64,000 bases of DNA from the NCBI RefSeq assembly GCF_030272615.1, contig NC_081411.1, positions 826,146,397 through 826,210,396 on the forward strand, given 5' to 3'. The stretch's first letter is position 1, and the number at the start of each line of letters is the position of its first letter. The notes under the pieces were generated by a model. That model made no database searches and was not told the DNA's origin. It saw only the letters and a list, made by a program, of their open reading frames with translations. Both the position numbers and the translations under genes were made by a program. The stretch is from Cryptomeria japonica. Its lineage: Eukaryota > Streptophyta > Pinopsida > Cupressales > Cupressaceae. Positions 44,848-58,063 of the stretch are shown one piece after another.

Positions 44848-45635
44848 TGTAGACACCTAAAATTGTCCAGTCTAATTAAATAAATATTTTAATTATTTAA
44901 TTATCTAAGCCTAATTCTTCTATTAATTAAATAAATTTTTATTTATTTAATTAATTCATTTATCCTCTTCTAGCCTTATTTCTCATTTAAATAAATACAT
45001 TTATTTATTTAAATTATCCCTTTCCTAAATTAAATAAATATTTTATTTATTTAATTGTCCTATTTCTTCTATTAATTAAATAAATCTTTATTTATTTAAT
45101 TAATTCATTAGCTTTTTCTACACATGACACATGTCATTCATCTCTTAATTCATACACTACCTACCTCTTTCATTATTTTGGTATTTCTTTTACCTACCCT
45201 CTAATCCTAGCTGACATCTCTTTTTACACCTCTCAATCTTAAACCTCCATTTCTTATTGTGTCTTCTATTTAAGGAGATGCCTTCTTCATTATCAAACCC
45301 TAATCACTCATGCTAATGACCTAACTACTTGATCAATTGGCTACACTACGATCCTACTTACAACCACATTCTGTTCTTTGTTGAGCTCTTGTGCACATAA
45401 AAATCTAAGAGCAAATATATCAAGCAAGATCAATGGAGATAGGAAGAATGGAGATCAAAACCCTATTGGACATGTGATGGTATAATCTTTGTGATTTTAA
45501 GTTATTTGCATTGTCTTAGGTAATCTTCATATGTTATGGTGGATCTTTGTTGATTGTTAGGCTAGGGTTTAGTGGTTGGATTCATTTTAGCCTTTCAATA
45601 TTGTTGTTTATTGTTATCCATTTTCACCATAAACA
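44848..45635 (+). repeat. 3' LTR of element B
   Basis: 788 bp, TGTAGACACCTAAAATTGTC to TTTTCACCATAAACA, same family as 49646-50423. The TATA position reads CTATTTAAGG rather than CTATATAAGG of element C, so the promoter may be weakened. Followed directly by array sequence TCATCTACTGCC. Confidence 0.93.
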
Positions 45636-48600
45636 TCATCTACTGCCATTTGGCCCTAGAGTAAAGTTGTTCTATTTTTATTCATAATGCTTTAAGAACG
45701 AGTAGGGTTGGTTTGTTTTCATCTCTACTCATGGATGCATTTTCCCTCGTAACAATTCACTTGTCACAATAGACCGTCCAAGTCGTGATCCTTCTAGCTT
45801 TATGTAATGATAACAAAATGATAATGATTAGAAAAAAGAAAAACTCATGATGTAAGAAATTAGCAAAAAGAATAGCCTCATAAATTTGAGATAGGTGTGA
45901 GAAATTGTGGTTACAGACTTCAGAAATAAGTAAATTCATGATCTTGCAAACACATTTAAATTTTTATTTTTTTAATGAAGTAATCAACTTCACCTATTTA
46001 ATCGCTAGTCATATTCTTATTTCAAACACATTTTTAATTACACATGATTCATAAGTCACAATTAGATTTCATTTACTCACAACACCATACTTGAGTTATT
46101 ATTCATGTTCAACTATTAGATTGCAAACAGGTGTTCATCTTTTAAATTTTTGCCACAAGATTCACAACCTATTTGTTCTAATAAAGTTTTATATTGGCAT
46201 GGTGCACTAATATACGTAATGTTCACTTTATTGATAGTGAACATAAATTATACGTTGGTTTTTGTGTTTGAGAGTATTAAGAAGAAATGAAGAGCATTTT
46301 TTTGTGTTCATTATTTTGCCTTTTTATTAACCTTTTATTGGATCTTTATTGTATATTCCTTTGGTTTGATTAATAGATTGTTTTCTTGAAGTAAAAATGA
46401 TTTACTCAAAATTGTGACTAAAAAGATCTCCTACAAAGATAGATATTTTGAGAAATGTGACATACGTAAGAGACATACTCTCTTTTTATCAAATCACCTC
46501 CCACAAATTCCGCTTGGTTTTACAATTAAATCAATTTTCCTCTTGCTTGATCATGAACACTAAATCATATATGTCTATCAGCTCAATTGCAGGTACAACA
46601 TTTAATGGAATTCCTCCATCATATATGGGAACGTGAACAGGAATGGATGCTGTGCACAGAAACGGCTCCACATTAGCCACAAAAGCAGTCAAAGTAGCTT
46701 ATTGTGTGATGTTTAACCTTCATTCACCTTTCTAACCGCTCAAAAATGAGAGTTATTTTAATTCCCGAGGCAAAATTTGTAGAAAATTGTCTACTCCCAT
46801 TTGGCCCTATAGTACGATTGTTTAGTTTTTATTCATAATGCTTTAAGCATGAGTAGCATTGGTATGTTTTCATCTCTACTCATGGATTCATTTTCCCTTA
46901 TAAGAATTCACTTGTTACAATAGACCATCCAATTAGTGATCCTTCTAGCTTCCTGTAATGATAACAAAATGAAAATGATTAGAAAAAAGAAAAACCCTTG
47001 ATGTAAGATATTAGCAAAAAGAATAGCCTCATAAATCTGACATAGGCATGAGAAATTATGGTCGCAGACTTAAGAAATAAGTAAATTCATGATCTTGCAA
47101 ACACATTTAAATTTTTATTTTTTTTATGAAGTAATCAACTTCACCTATTTAATCACTAGTCATTTTCTTATTTCAAACACATTTTCAATTACACATGATT
47201 CATAAGTCAGAATTACATTTAATTTACTCACAACACCATACTCGAGTTATTATTCCTTTTCAACTATTAGATTGTAAATTGGTGTTCATCTTTTAAATTT
47301 TTGCCACAAGATTCACAACCTATTTGTTCTAATATGTTTTTTATGTTGGCATGGTGCACTAATGTACCTAATGTTCACTTTAATGATAGTGAACATAAAT
47401 TATACATTGGTTGTTTTGTTTGAGAGTCTTAAGAAGAAATGAAGAGCATTTTTTTGTGCTCATTGTTTTACCTATTTATTAGCTTTTTATTGGTTCTTTA
47501 TTGTATATTCCTTTAGTTTGATTAATAGATTGTTTTCTTGAAGTAAAAATGATTTACTCAAAATTGTGACTAAAAAGATATCCTACAAAGATAGATATTT
47601 TGAGGAATATGAAAAACATAAGAGACCTACTCTCTTTGTGTCAAATCATCTCCCACAAATTCTGCTTGGTTTTATAGTTAAATCAATTTTCCTCTCACTT
47701 GACTGTGAACACTAAATTAAATACGTCTATCAGGTAAGTCGAAGGTACAACATTTAATGAAATTCCTCCATCATATACGGGAACGTGAACAGGAATGGAT
47801 GCTGTGCACAGAAATGGGTCCACATCTGCCACACAAGTGGTCAAAGGAGCTTATCATGTGATGTTTAAACTACATTCACCTTTCTAACCTCTCAAACATG
47901 AGAGTTATTTTAATTCCCAAGGCAAACTTTGTAGAAAATCATCTACTGCCATTTGGCCCTACAGTACGATTGTTTAGTTTTTATTCATAATGCTTTAAGC
48001 ATGAATAGGGTTGGTTTGTTTTAATCTCTACTCATGGACGCATTTTCCCTTGTATTAATTCACTTGTTACAATAGACTGTCCAAGTCGTGATCCTTCCAG
48101 TTTCCTGTAATGATAACAGAATGATAATAATTATAAAAAAGAAAAACCAATGATGTAAGAAATTAGCAAAAAGAATAGCCTCATAAATCTGAGATAGGCA
48201 TGAGAAACTGTGGTCAAGGACTTCAAAAATAAGTAAATTCATGATCTTGCAAACACATTTAAATTTTTATTTTTTTAATGAAGTAGTCAACTTCACCTAT
48301 TTAATCGCTAGTCATGCTCTTATTTCAAACACATTTTGAATTACATATGATTCATAAGTCACAATTAAATTTCATTTACTCACAATGCCATACTTGAGTT
48401 ATTATTCATGTTCAACTATTAGATTGCAAACTGGTGTTCATCTTTTAAACTTTTGCCAAAAGATTCACAACCTATTTGTTCTAATATGGTTTTATATTGC
48501 CATGGTGCACTAATGTACCTAGTGTTCACTTTATTGATAGTGAACATAAATTATACGTTGTTTTTTTTGTTTGAGAGTCTTAAGAAGAAATGAAGAGCAT

Positions 48601-49645
48601 TTTTTTATGCTCCTTATTTTACCTTTTTATTAACTTTTTATTAACTTTTTATTGGTTCTTTCTTGTATATTCCTTTGGTTTGATTAATAGATTGTTTTTT
48701 TGAAGTAAAAGTGATTTACTCAAAATTGTGACTAAAAAAATATCCTTCAAAGATAAATATTTTGAGCAATATGACATACGTAAGAGACATACTCTCTTTG
48801 TGTCAAATCACTTCCCACAAATTCTGCTTGGTTTTACAATTAAATCAATTTTCCTCTCACTTGATCATGAACACTAAATCATATACATCTATTAGGTGAT
48901 TCATAGGTACAACATTTAATGGAATTCCTCCATCGTATACAAGAACGTGAATGAGAACGGATGCTATGCACAGAAATGAGTCCACATCTGCCACACAAGC
49001 AGTCAAAGAAACTTACTATGTGATGTTTAGCCTGCATTCACCTTTCTAACCTCTCAAACATGAGAGTTATTTTAACTCCCGAGGCAAACTTTGCAGAAAA
49101 CCATCTATTGCCATTTTGCCCTAGAGTACGGTTATTTTGTTTTTATTCATAATTCTTTAAGCAAGAGTAGGGTTGCTCTGTTTTCATCTCTACTCATGGA
49201 CACATTTTCCCTTGTAACATTTAACTTGTTACAATAGACCTTCGAAGTTGTGATCCTTCCAGCTTCCTGTAATGATAGCTGAATGATAATGATTAGAAAA
49301 AAAAGTAAAACCCATGATGTAAGAAATTAGCAATAAGAATAGCCTCATAAATCTGAGATAGGCATGAGAAATTGTGGTCATGAACTTAAGAAATAAGTAA
49401 ATTCATGATCTTACAAACACATTTAAATTTTTATTTTTCTAATGATTAATCAACTTTGCCTATTTAATCGCTAGTCGTATTCTTATTTCAAACACATTTT
49501 GAATTCTGAATGATTCATAAGTCACAATTAACTTTAATTTACTCACAACACCATACTTGAGTTATTATTCATGTTCAACTATTAGATTGTAAACTAGTGT
49601 TCATCTTTTAAATTTTTGCCACAAGATACACACCCTATTGGTTCT
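45636..49645 (+). repeat. 1151-bp tandem array, segment 2 (about 3.5 units)
   Basis: Continues the unit interrupted by element B. The phasing motif GTGAACAT falls at 46237, 47389 and 48540. The segment ends with target duplication GTTCT (49641-49645) at element C and resumes at 63149. Confidence 0.93.
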
Positions 49646-50423
49646 TGTAGACACCCAAAATTGTCCAGTCTAATTAAATAAATATTTTATTGATTTAATT
49701 ATCTAAGCTTAATTCTTCTATTAATTAAATAAATCTTTATTTATTTAATTAATTCATTTATCCTCTTCTAGCCTTATTTCTCATTTGAATAAATACATTT
49801 ATTTATTTAAATTATCCTTTTCTTAAATTAAATAAATATCTTATTTATTTAATTATCCCACTTCTTCTATTAATTAAATAAATCTTTATTTATTTAATTA
49901 ATTCATTAACCTTTTCTACCCATGACACATGTCATTCATCTCTTAATTCATACACTACCTACCCCTTTCATTATTTTATTATTTTCTCTACCTACCCTCT
50001 AATCATAGCCGACCTCCTTTTACACCTCTCAATCTTATCCCTCCATTTCATATAGTGTCTTCTATATAAGGAGATCCTTCCTTCATTATAAAACTCTAAT
50101 CAATTTATGCACTTGACTACACTACGCTTTTGAGCATATGCGATCCAACTTGCAACCACATTCCATTCTTTGTTGAGCTCTTGTGCACATAAAATCTGAG
50201 AGCAAATATATCAAGCAAGATCAATGGAGATAGGAAGAATGGAGATCCAAACCCTATTGGAAATGTGATGGTATAATCTTTGTGATTTCGTTTGACTTGC
50301 ATTGTCTTAGGTAATCTTCATATGTTATGGTGGATCTTTGTTGTTGTTAGGCTAGGGTTTTGTGGTTGAATTTATTTAGCCTTTCAATATCGTTATTATT
50401 GTTATCTATTTTCACCATAAACA
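49646..50423 (+). repeat. 5' LTR of element C
   Basis: 778 bp, TGTAGACACCC to TTTTCACCATAAACA. AT-rich first half with TTAATTAAATAAAT palindromes; TATATAAG at 50063-50070 is the likely core promoter. Confidence 0.95.
50063..50070 (+). promoter_or_regulatory. TATA box in element C 5' LTR
   Basis: TATATAAG, repeated at 62788-62795 in the 3' LTR. Placement within the LTR and the following GAGATCCTTCC suit a core promoter. Confidence 0.6.
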
Positions 50424-50426
50424 TTT

Positions 50427-50444
50427 TGGCACACCTGGTGGGAC
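50427..50444 (+). promoter_or_regulatory. Primer binding site of element C
   Basis: TGGCACACCTGGTGGGAC, three bases after the LTR, one base different from element A over the shared 17 (CACA versus CACG). Consistent with use of the same tRNA. Confidence 0.7.
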
Positions 50445-50534
50445 ATGGATTTTTGTTAGATCTGTGTTTTTTGCAGACTTTTCTAACCCTATATTATTGT
50501 TTTGTAAAACAATTTGGAGAATAACCTTGTGCAG

Positions 50535-51420
50535 CTAGGGTTTTGGACACAAAATCAAGATCTTGGAGAAATTTGATCATATCTCAGAAACAGATACGAA
50601 ATTTTGCACCAAATGTTTTTTGCACGCTGAAAAAAGTATCAGGAGCTCTCAATACAAAATTCAGAATTTTTGGAGCACATTTTCATTTTCTATGAATTTT
50701 TTATGATTTTTCATAAAAAATTAATTTTGAAAGCAAATGATAGAATTTTTTGGATTTTCTTACATTTTTGGAAATCACTCAGAATTATACATAGGACCTA
50801 TTCTTTGTGATTTTAATTTTGATTCAGAATATTTCCCTAAAAATTGGATCTTTAAAAATTAGGGTTTTTCATTAGTTTGATCAGATCTCACAAATGGATT
50901 TGAATTTTTGCATAAAACTTTTTGTACAAGTCAGGAAAAGTATCAAAAAAATTTAGTAAAAATTTTAGATTTTTTGGATCACTTTTTCAATTTATATGAA
51001 TTTTTTATGATTTCTCATAAAAAATTAATTTTGAGAGAAAATTAGCGAATTTTTTAGATTTTCTTACATTTTTAGAGATATCTCAGAATTATACATAGGA
51101 TCTATTCTTTGTGATTTTAAATTTGATGAAAAATCATTCCTCAAAAAATAGATCTTTGAAAATTAGGGTTTTGCATTATTTTACTCATATCTCACAAATT
51201 GCTTGGATTTGTTGTAGAATTTTTTTTATGTAGGTTTGGAAGACTATCAAAACTCTCCAGTAAACATTTCAGATTTTTCAGATCGATTTTGCATTTTATA
51301 TGAATTTTTTATGATTTTTCATAAAAAATTAATTTTTGGAGCAAATTAGCAAATTTTTTGGATTTTCTTACATTTCTGGAAATCTCTTGAAATTTTACAG
51401 GTGATATTTTTTTATGATGA
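50535..51420 (+). repeat. Three-copy ~305-bp repeat in element C leader
   Basis: Units share TTTTTATGATTTTTCATAAA (near 50697, 51000, 51303; itself a near palindrome), TAGGGTTTT and TTCTTTGTGATTTTAA. They would form AU-rich stems in RNA. Element B lost this part. Confidence 0.85.
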
Positions 51421-52986
51421 ATCATATCTTTTAATTGGTCAACAAAACGCATTGTTAAAGGCCCCTATTTCACAAAGTCTTTTGGATCTAAAATTTACCT
51501 AGCTTGTGTGCTTGCAGGAAGGGGTGAGCATTTGAAACAATCCAAACTAATAATAAATCTTTGTTGCAGGTCCTTGGTAAGGGTTTTTGGATTTTTATTG
51601 TGTGCCTTGTTTTCATAGATTAGCAAACACTTCAATTGGTGCACTAAAATTGAATCATTGTCTTTTGTGTCTTGAGCAATAGGCTCTTTTTGTTTAATCT
51701 TTAGAGGGCCTGTCTTCCCCTGTGGTCATTAGGACTACTAGTGAGAAGAGAAAGACCCAAGTGGTAGAAAAAGAAAAGCCATCTTCTTCCAAACCACTAT
51801 AAATAACTGTATTCATGGTGAAAACTATGGATAACATGTGCTGATTAGTTCATACCGACACTATGTCTCCCCATAAACCTGTGTGATCAAATTTATTTGA
51901 TCAGTTGTAGGGCGTAACCCCTACTAGTTGGGAGCCTTCTGTATTTATAGAGCTAAAAGTGCCGCATCTATGGCCACACGAGCGGATGCCCTTACTAGCA
52001 CCTTTTTTTTTTAGAATCCCAAATCCTTCTAGTTGTTGGGGCAGGAGGTCGGACCTCTGGTAGCGGCCCACACACATACGGTTCTTAGTAGAGATACAAA
52101 GTTCGCCATGGGGAGTTTTCATGGGGACTGATGCTTGGCTGACTCGAGAAGTGAGTGTCGAGGGTGGAGCCAGTGAGGTCAAACATCTAAGTATCCGCTC
52201 TGAATAGCGTAGCCTCGGGGGTAAAACCCCATGTGGGATCAACAACTATTGTCTTGGCCAGCCATAAGAATTATGCTTGACTTGTTTTAAACATTCAAAC
52301 ATTCAAGACCAAACAGCAAAACATTGTGTCTTTTGTGTCTTCAAGTGTATGCAAAACATTTTTACATCAAATAACACACTTTTCTTGGAGTCATTTTGAG
52401 TCTACATACTTGCACACATTGAGTCCTCATCAACATTGTGTCCTCTTGTCACGAAAAATAGTCAAACATTCAGATTTGGTCACAACAAACAACTTCACAA
52501 ATTGGAAAAATTTTACAGTCCAGCAAACAAGAGCAATCAGTTTCGGAATTCTTGAGCTTCCTAGGTTGTTTCTCCAGGTTTTCATCTAGCATTCAACTTG
52601 TCTTTGGGTCTCACAAAGTCCATCATTGCTTTACATCTTGCATTAAATTTACATTTGTCTAAACTTGAGTCAAAAGGTCACTTGCTTGTCCTCATCATAC
52701 TTTGTCAACACACTACATACAACAACATTTTGCTAAGTCATCCCTCACCAAGGTCTATCACCTTTGGGTCTCATTTGGTCTTACTTAGAGTCAAGGTCAA
52801 CTTACCTCATTAAGAGAAACTATCCTCTCTTTGGAAGTCACACCTACTCTACTACATATATACTTGGTCTTACACTTTGGACATTGCAAGTACACCTTAG
52901 ATTCATTTACATTCCATCCAACTCTTGGTCTTCCATACTTTTTCCATTTTCATCTAGTCTCACACTTCTTGGTCAATACCTAGTTC
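51421..52986 (+). other. Element C leader, remainder
   Basis: Alignable with element B from TTTCACAAAGTC (about 51467) to the gag ATG, except that the GCGTCTGTG cluster is missing. Splice-acceptor-like GCTTGCAGGAAGG is conserved near 51513. No gene. Confidence 0.7.
52044..52264 (+). promoter_or_regulatory. Conserved leader block (copy in element C)
   Basis: Very similar to 31469-31690 and alignable with 2201-2418. Lies about 720 bp before the gag ATG. Confidence 0.72.
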
Positions 52987-55500
52987 ATGGTTGAAACCCG
53001 TCTTCAAAAATCTAGGAGATAAATTAAAGAGGCTCAAGAGTCTACAAACATGAGTTCTTATGAGTATGACAATGATATCTTTTTCAATTCTGATCATACT
53101 ACATTACCTGACATGGATGCCTATAGAAACATTCCAAATGTTGAGAACATGGACACCACAAACAACAATGATACACACAATGATGATATGGACAACTTTT
53201 CAGTACATTCAGTAGATGTGGAAGAATCCATTATGGACCCCCGCTTCAATCGATTGATTGAGGAAATAATGAGGAGGGATAGACAATACTTCTTACAAAT
53301 GATGGCACAAAGTGGAGCCAAGATACCTCATGATTTTGACATGTCTCAAATAATGGAAAATCAACCTTTGCAACAACCTCACTCCAAAATGGATCAAAGG
53401 AGACCCAATAGTGGAGGCAATAGAGGACCACATATGGTGCTTGAATCACCATCATCTTTGTTTCAAAAACCAGAGGTCCCACATACACATGGTCAAGCAT
53501 ATGATACTCACCTTCGCAGACCATTATGGAAGTCTTATGCAGAAAGATATGCTCAATCACATACCAATGCTAAGGATCAACCACCAAAGCACTTGGATAT
53601 TCAAAGGCATGCTCAAAATTTGGACACAAGGAAACCTTGTGTCAAATTTGGGGGCAACACATTAGAACATGACATGCCTGTAGAGTATGGTATACATGGA
53701 CAAAATAGATATTTCGTTCCTCAACATGAATCTATACCAAGTGGTCCATATATGTAGCATCACTATAGACCTCCTCCATATGAACATGTGTATGATCAAT
53801 ATCATCCATATATGCAACATGCTCCTCCTCCAATTGGTGCCTCAAGCATAGGGTATGGTCCAAGAAGTCGATCTCCACCTAAGAGAAATTTGGAGCAACA
53901 AATCAGGGACTTACAAAAGAAAATGGAGGACATAAATACACCGAAGCCAACATACACAATGAGAGACATATGTCCTTAACCATTTGACAAGAGAATTCCA
54001 ATGCCTCCTTTTCCTACACACTTTGTGATGCCTAAATTTGATAAGTATAAAGGAAAAGGGGATCCTAAGGCACACATAAGACATTTTTTCACAGCTTGCA
54101 TTGAGGTAGCAGCAGAAGAGACATATTTGATGAGATTATTCCCACAAAGCCTAGGTGATCAAGCTATGGAATGGTTCTCCCAACTCCCACCTGGTATTAA
54201 GTCATGGGGTGATCTAGCAGAGGCATTTATTCAACATTTCTCCTACAACATAGAGAAAGACACAGCAGTCACTACTTTGTGCAACACCAAGCAAAAAGAG
54301 GGAGAGTCTTTTGCATCATTTTTACAAAGATGGAGGAATCTAGCTAGCAGATGCTCTTGTGAAATTCCACAAAAACAAATGGTAGAGATGTTCACCCAGA
54401 ATGTTAACAAAGATTTTGGTTATGATTTAAGAAAAGCTTGTTTGTCCACCTTTAAGGACATCATTGAAAAAGGCTTAGCGACAGAAAAGGTCCTAATTGA
54501 ACAAGGAGTCATCAAGATATTCAAGGAAAACAAAGATGACTTTAAAGGAAAAAACAAGCCAAGATTTTGGAATAAAAACAAGAACACAGTCAATGATGGT
54601 GTTGTTGATGCCAATACAGTGCGACCCAAATTCATTTTTTCTGGATCAAATCAGGTGAATACTCAAACAACTTCCAGATCACGAAGGAAGTACACCCCAT
54701 TGGGAGAACCACTTGAGTCAATTTTCAAAAAGCTAGTGGCAAACAAGGTAATCACTATTCCAGATTTTCCTCCATATGAACCAAAGGTTAAACCAAATTG
54801 GTGGAATGATGATGAATATTGTGAATTTTATAAGAGCAAGGGTCATAAGATAGGAAATTGCCATCGACTGAAGAACATCATACAAGATCTCATTGATAGG
54901 GGTGACATTGAGATTGAAGGGCACTCATCCAGTCAAGAACATGAGATGTTTAAGGAACCATTCCCAAAGCATGACAAGGGAAAAGCTAAAGCCACAGATG
55001 ACCAAACCAACTATACTAGAGCAACCTATAACTACGATTCAACTATCAATCACATTTCAATGGACAATTACGTCTCTACCATTATCATCAAGGACAAAAA
55101 CCCTGAGAATTCTACCCAGAGACCCAAGATTGTCCTAAAAGGTGTTGGATCTTCTTCTGAACCTACCTCTGAATGTCATGTTACAACCCGTAGAGGTAAA
55201 ATCACTTTGCAAGGTGCTCCAGCCAAGAACACTACTTCTTCATCAACTAAGCCTGAGTACGACCTTGAAGAACAGTTAGGGAAGACACCCGTGCTCATCT
55301 CCATCCTTGAGCTCTTATGCATATCCCCCACACATAAAGCCATTCTTGACAAAATCTTGAGAGACACCGCCATTCCTACTAATCTGAACGTAGACCAGTT
55401 GCAAGCCATGGTGGGATACCTTTCCATTCCACACTCCCTTACATTCACAGAAGCTGATGATGCCTCCATAAGTCAGCCGCATAATGCACCTTTACACATT
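52987..55500 (+). pseudogene. gag: gag of element C (broken)
   Basis: ATG at 52987 matches the other starts, but TAA at 53020 ends it after 11 codons. The frame then stays open except for TAG 53755 and TAA 53977. The capsid core (PKFDKYKGKGDPKAHIRHF, FLQRWRNLASRCSCEIP) is intact from 54001 onward. The zinc-knuckle-like motif reads YCEFYKSKGHKIGNC, with histidine to tyrosine. The codon that is TAG 35069 in element B is CAG here (SQPHNAP), showing gag and pol once shared a frame. Confidence 0.9.
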
Positions 55501-55990
55501 GAAGCCTTCATACACAAACATAGAATCAAACGAGTCCTGATAGATGGAGGAGCAAGTCTAAACATTTGTACATTGAGCACTATTAAACAATTGGGATATT
55601 CCGACAAAGCTATGAATTCTACAAACAAAATCACCATCAAAGCATATGATGATGAAGAGTGTTCATCCAAGGGTACAGTCATTTTACCTCTCAGAGTTGG
55701 GCTAGTTACAAAGGATGTGGTTTTTCAGGTCCTTGATCTAGATCTCACATACAACATACTTTTGGGACATCCTTGGATTCATGAAATGAGCGCAGTACCA
55801 TCTACATATCATTGATGTATCAAGTTTCCACACAATGGAGTTGAAGTGACCGTCAAAGCTGACCCAAATCCATTCATATATTGCAACAATATGCGACCTA
55901 GATCAGAAATAACAATACCAGTCAATCAAGAGGCTATTCCATCTTCAGCATATGTGGATCCAGAATCCTTGAAAGCTTCTACATCAAAAC
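55501..55990 (+). pseudogene. Protease of element C
   Basis: In frame with gag. LIDGGASLNICT is the best-preserved active-site segment in the window, followed by ITIKAYDDEECSSKGT and LLGHPWIHEM. TGA at 55813 replaces a glutamine codon of element B. Homology to element B ends near 55990. Confidence 0.85.
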
Positions 55991-56830
55991 AACAGAGCAC
56001 AAAGAAAATTTCAAGTTTAAATACCTTGGATGTGGTCAGTATATCTTTCATGTTGATCAACTCCCACTATCTCCTAAGGTATTTAGTTGACAGGAACAAT
56101 CTATAAACAATTTGCAAGGAATTGGGTATGAAGAACCTAGTGGTGTGGCTACTAAGTTCGAATGCAAATCTCCTCTAGTGGTGCAAGCAACTCTTGATAT
56201 CAATAGTCCTAAGAGTGGTTCTAGAAAATAATCTATTAAGCGTATCGCCAGCCCTCTTGATAACTTACATAGCTTTACCATATCATCCACTCATTCCATT
56301 TCCACTCCACTTCTAGACTTGGATCAACAAGAATTCCAAAAGCCCTTACTCATTGGGGATCAAAAATCAAGATTTGAAAAGAAAAATCTAAAAGTGAAAA
56401 ATAAAGAGAAGTCCTTTAGTCCAAATGAAAATCAAAAGCTATTGGACTCTGCAGAAATCAAAGTCAAGGATAAAAATCCTATGAAAGAAAAAGAACAAGA
56501 GATGATCTCCCCTAATACCAAAATAACTGGGGGCAAAATTTCTAAAATTTTAATTCAAAAAGCATACTTGTTGATCCTAAGTCTCCATCATACTATCCTA
56601 CTTTCACTTCTTTTCACAATCATAAGCCTTCATCACTCATTCACTTGTTCCGCACATCCTTTCCCTTCTGGCGATACATCATGGACCTTTAATGGAGCTT
56701 CCTCAAGGGACTTTGTTATCAGGGATGCCCAAACTTCTTTAGGTGACACGCATATGGGCCTACGTAGTCTACACACTAGTAATTCTATGTCAGTTCCTTC
56801 ATCAAGGAAGACAGTCGCTCGAGCTACATA
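55991..56830 (+). pseudogene. Divergent middle segment of element C
   Basis: Replaces everything from linker to integrase core. One frame reads FKYLGCGQYIFHVDQLPLSP, resembling the element A linker IKILDNGCREYKLEDVLLIG...LPLSPKSF, so the left part is probably a linker from a different Tat subfamily. The right part (open frame from 56319, lysine-rich, then a hydrophobic run near 56560-56640) has no recognised domain. Consistent with recombination between related elements that skipped RT to integrase. Confidence 0.55.
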
Positions 56831-57086
56831 TCATTCAATCAAGGAACAATGCAATTACAATCACAAGGTAAAGCCTCACACATTTGAGGTAGATGATTTG
56901 GTTCTCAGAGAAAACCCCAAAAATCAGCAAGACAGAGAGAAGAAGGGCAAGTTCGAACCAAATTGGCTTGGTCCTTACATCATTACAGTAGCATATGGAT
57001 CTGGGGCATATCAGCTCTCAACTATAGAAGGTGAACCTTTGGAGGATCCTATCAACAACATGCACCTTTGTAGGTTCTACACATAG
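56831..57086 (+). pseudogene. Integrase C-terminal remnant of element C
   Basis: YNHKVKPHTFEVDDLVLREN and KGKFEPNWLGPYIIT then YGSGAYQLSTIEGEPLEDP match the last ~85 residues of element B pol, ending TAG 57084-57086. It now reads in frame with the 56319 open frame rather than with gag. Confidence 0.9.
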
Positions 57087-57179
57087 CTCTTTGGAATATC
57101 CCAATTCAAAAATACAAAAAATAAAATAAAATTCAAAAATACAAAAAAAAAAATTATAAAACAAAAAAAATTGTTACTT

Positions 57180-57328
57180 GGTGAAAACCTGGCAAACAGG
57201 CGCCTTGTGACACAAAAACTATTGAAAAATTGAAAAAAGTAAAGAAAAACATTTCATCCAACGGTGAAAACCACTTTGGTGGCACCCTGGGCAAGTACCA
57301 TGGTGAAAACTGGGTCACCAGCACCATG
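57180..57328 (+). other. Three A4-bulge RNA hairpins after the element C pol stop
   Basis: Copy 1 (57180-57204): GGTG with CGCC, AAAA, inner CCTG with CAGG around GCAAA. Copy 2 (57263-57286): GGTG with CACC, AAAA, inner CCAC with GTGG around TTTG. Copy 3 (57299-57328): CATGGTG with CACCATG, AAAA, inner CTGG with CCAG around GTCA. Outer stems of copies 2 and 3 are fully Watson-Crick. Confidence 0.78.
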
Positions 57329-58063
57329 CGTAGAGACATTGCTCCTCCCTCCTTCAAGATTCACTTTCATCCTTTCACTTTGCACACACTCACAACCTAT
57401 TTGTTCATAATAAACTTACCCATTCCCATCATGGCTTGTTATTGATCTACCCAAGATTGGTTAGCCATTCATAATAAATCTCCCTTTTCACCTCCCTTTC
57501 CATCCATAATAAATCAGCTCCTATCTGTGGCTAAGGCAAATCCTATGTCTAGTGATGGGTGTGGAACTGAGAGCATCACATGTTTTGAGGAGTACAGTTT
57601 CTTTCAGTTTTCTTCAGTCTATTCGCGCACAATCTGCAATAAAGCAACATTTACATCACAGATCTGCAATAAAGTTCTGTCTTCTTTGCAATAAAGTATC
57701 AGTTTCATGGATTCAATCAGTTTCAAATGAGACACAGCAGCAACAATGGGCTTCAACAAAATCAAATCTTTCAACAGACTCAGACAACATATGGTTCAAT
57801 GCTATCTATCCTTTTTGTGAAAGTAAACATTGTGACCACAATCAAATAAGACTTATACAAGTGACAAGAGACACTAAACTTGGGGACTACAGTGGATGTT
57901 GGTGTCGAGTCTTGGTTTTCTTTTGATTTTTATCTTTTTGGTGACATGTCTTTTATCTTTTCTAGGATGATACAATGATGTCAAAATCATATGGCTACAA
58001 TTACCCGCAGGTGTCTACATCATCATACAAAAAAATGTACAATATTGATACATAGGGAGCCCT
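57329..58063 (+). other. Element C 3' region before the antisense gene
   Basis: Alignable with 40282-40900 of element B. A deletion joins 57966 to sequence equivalent to 41600. No gene. Confidence 0.65.

Larger units (their letters stand above)
30893..45635 (+). mobile_element. Element B: Tat-lineage retrotransposon lacking its 5' LTR
   Basis: Contains leader, gag, protease, G-patch, RT, two RNase H domains, integrase, RNA hairpins, an antisense PMD gene, polypurine tract and 3' LTR. The left end starts at TTTCACAAAGTCTTTTGG, equivalent to 51467 in element C, about 1.8 kb inside where the 5' LTR begins. The array unit resumes exactly in phase at 45636, so the element inserted into the array and later lost its 5' LTR and upstream leader. 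Its reading frames are the best preserved in the window. Confidence 0.93.

Noticed and set aside
56319-57086. Hydrophobic stretch as an envelope-like gene in element C
   Set aside because: The frame merges a divergent segment with the integrase tail. No signal peptide, glycosylation pattern or env motif is convincing.
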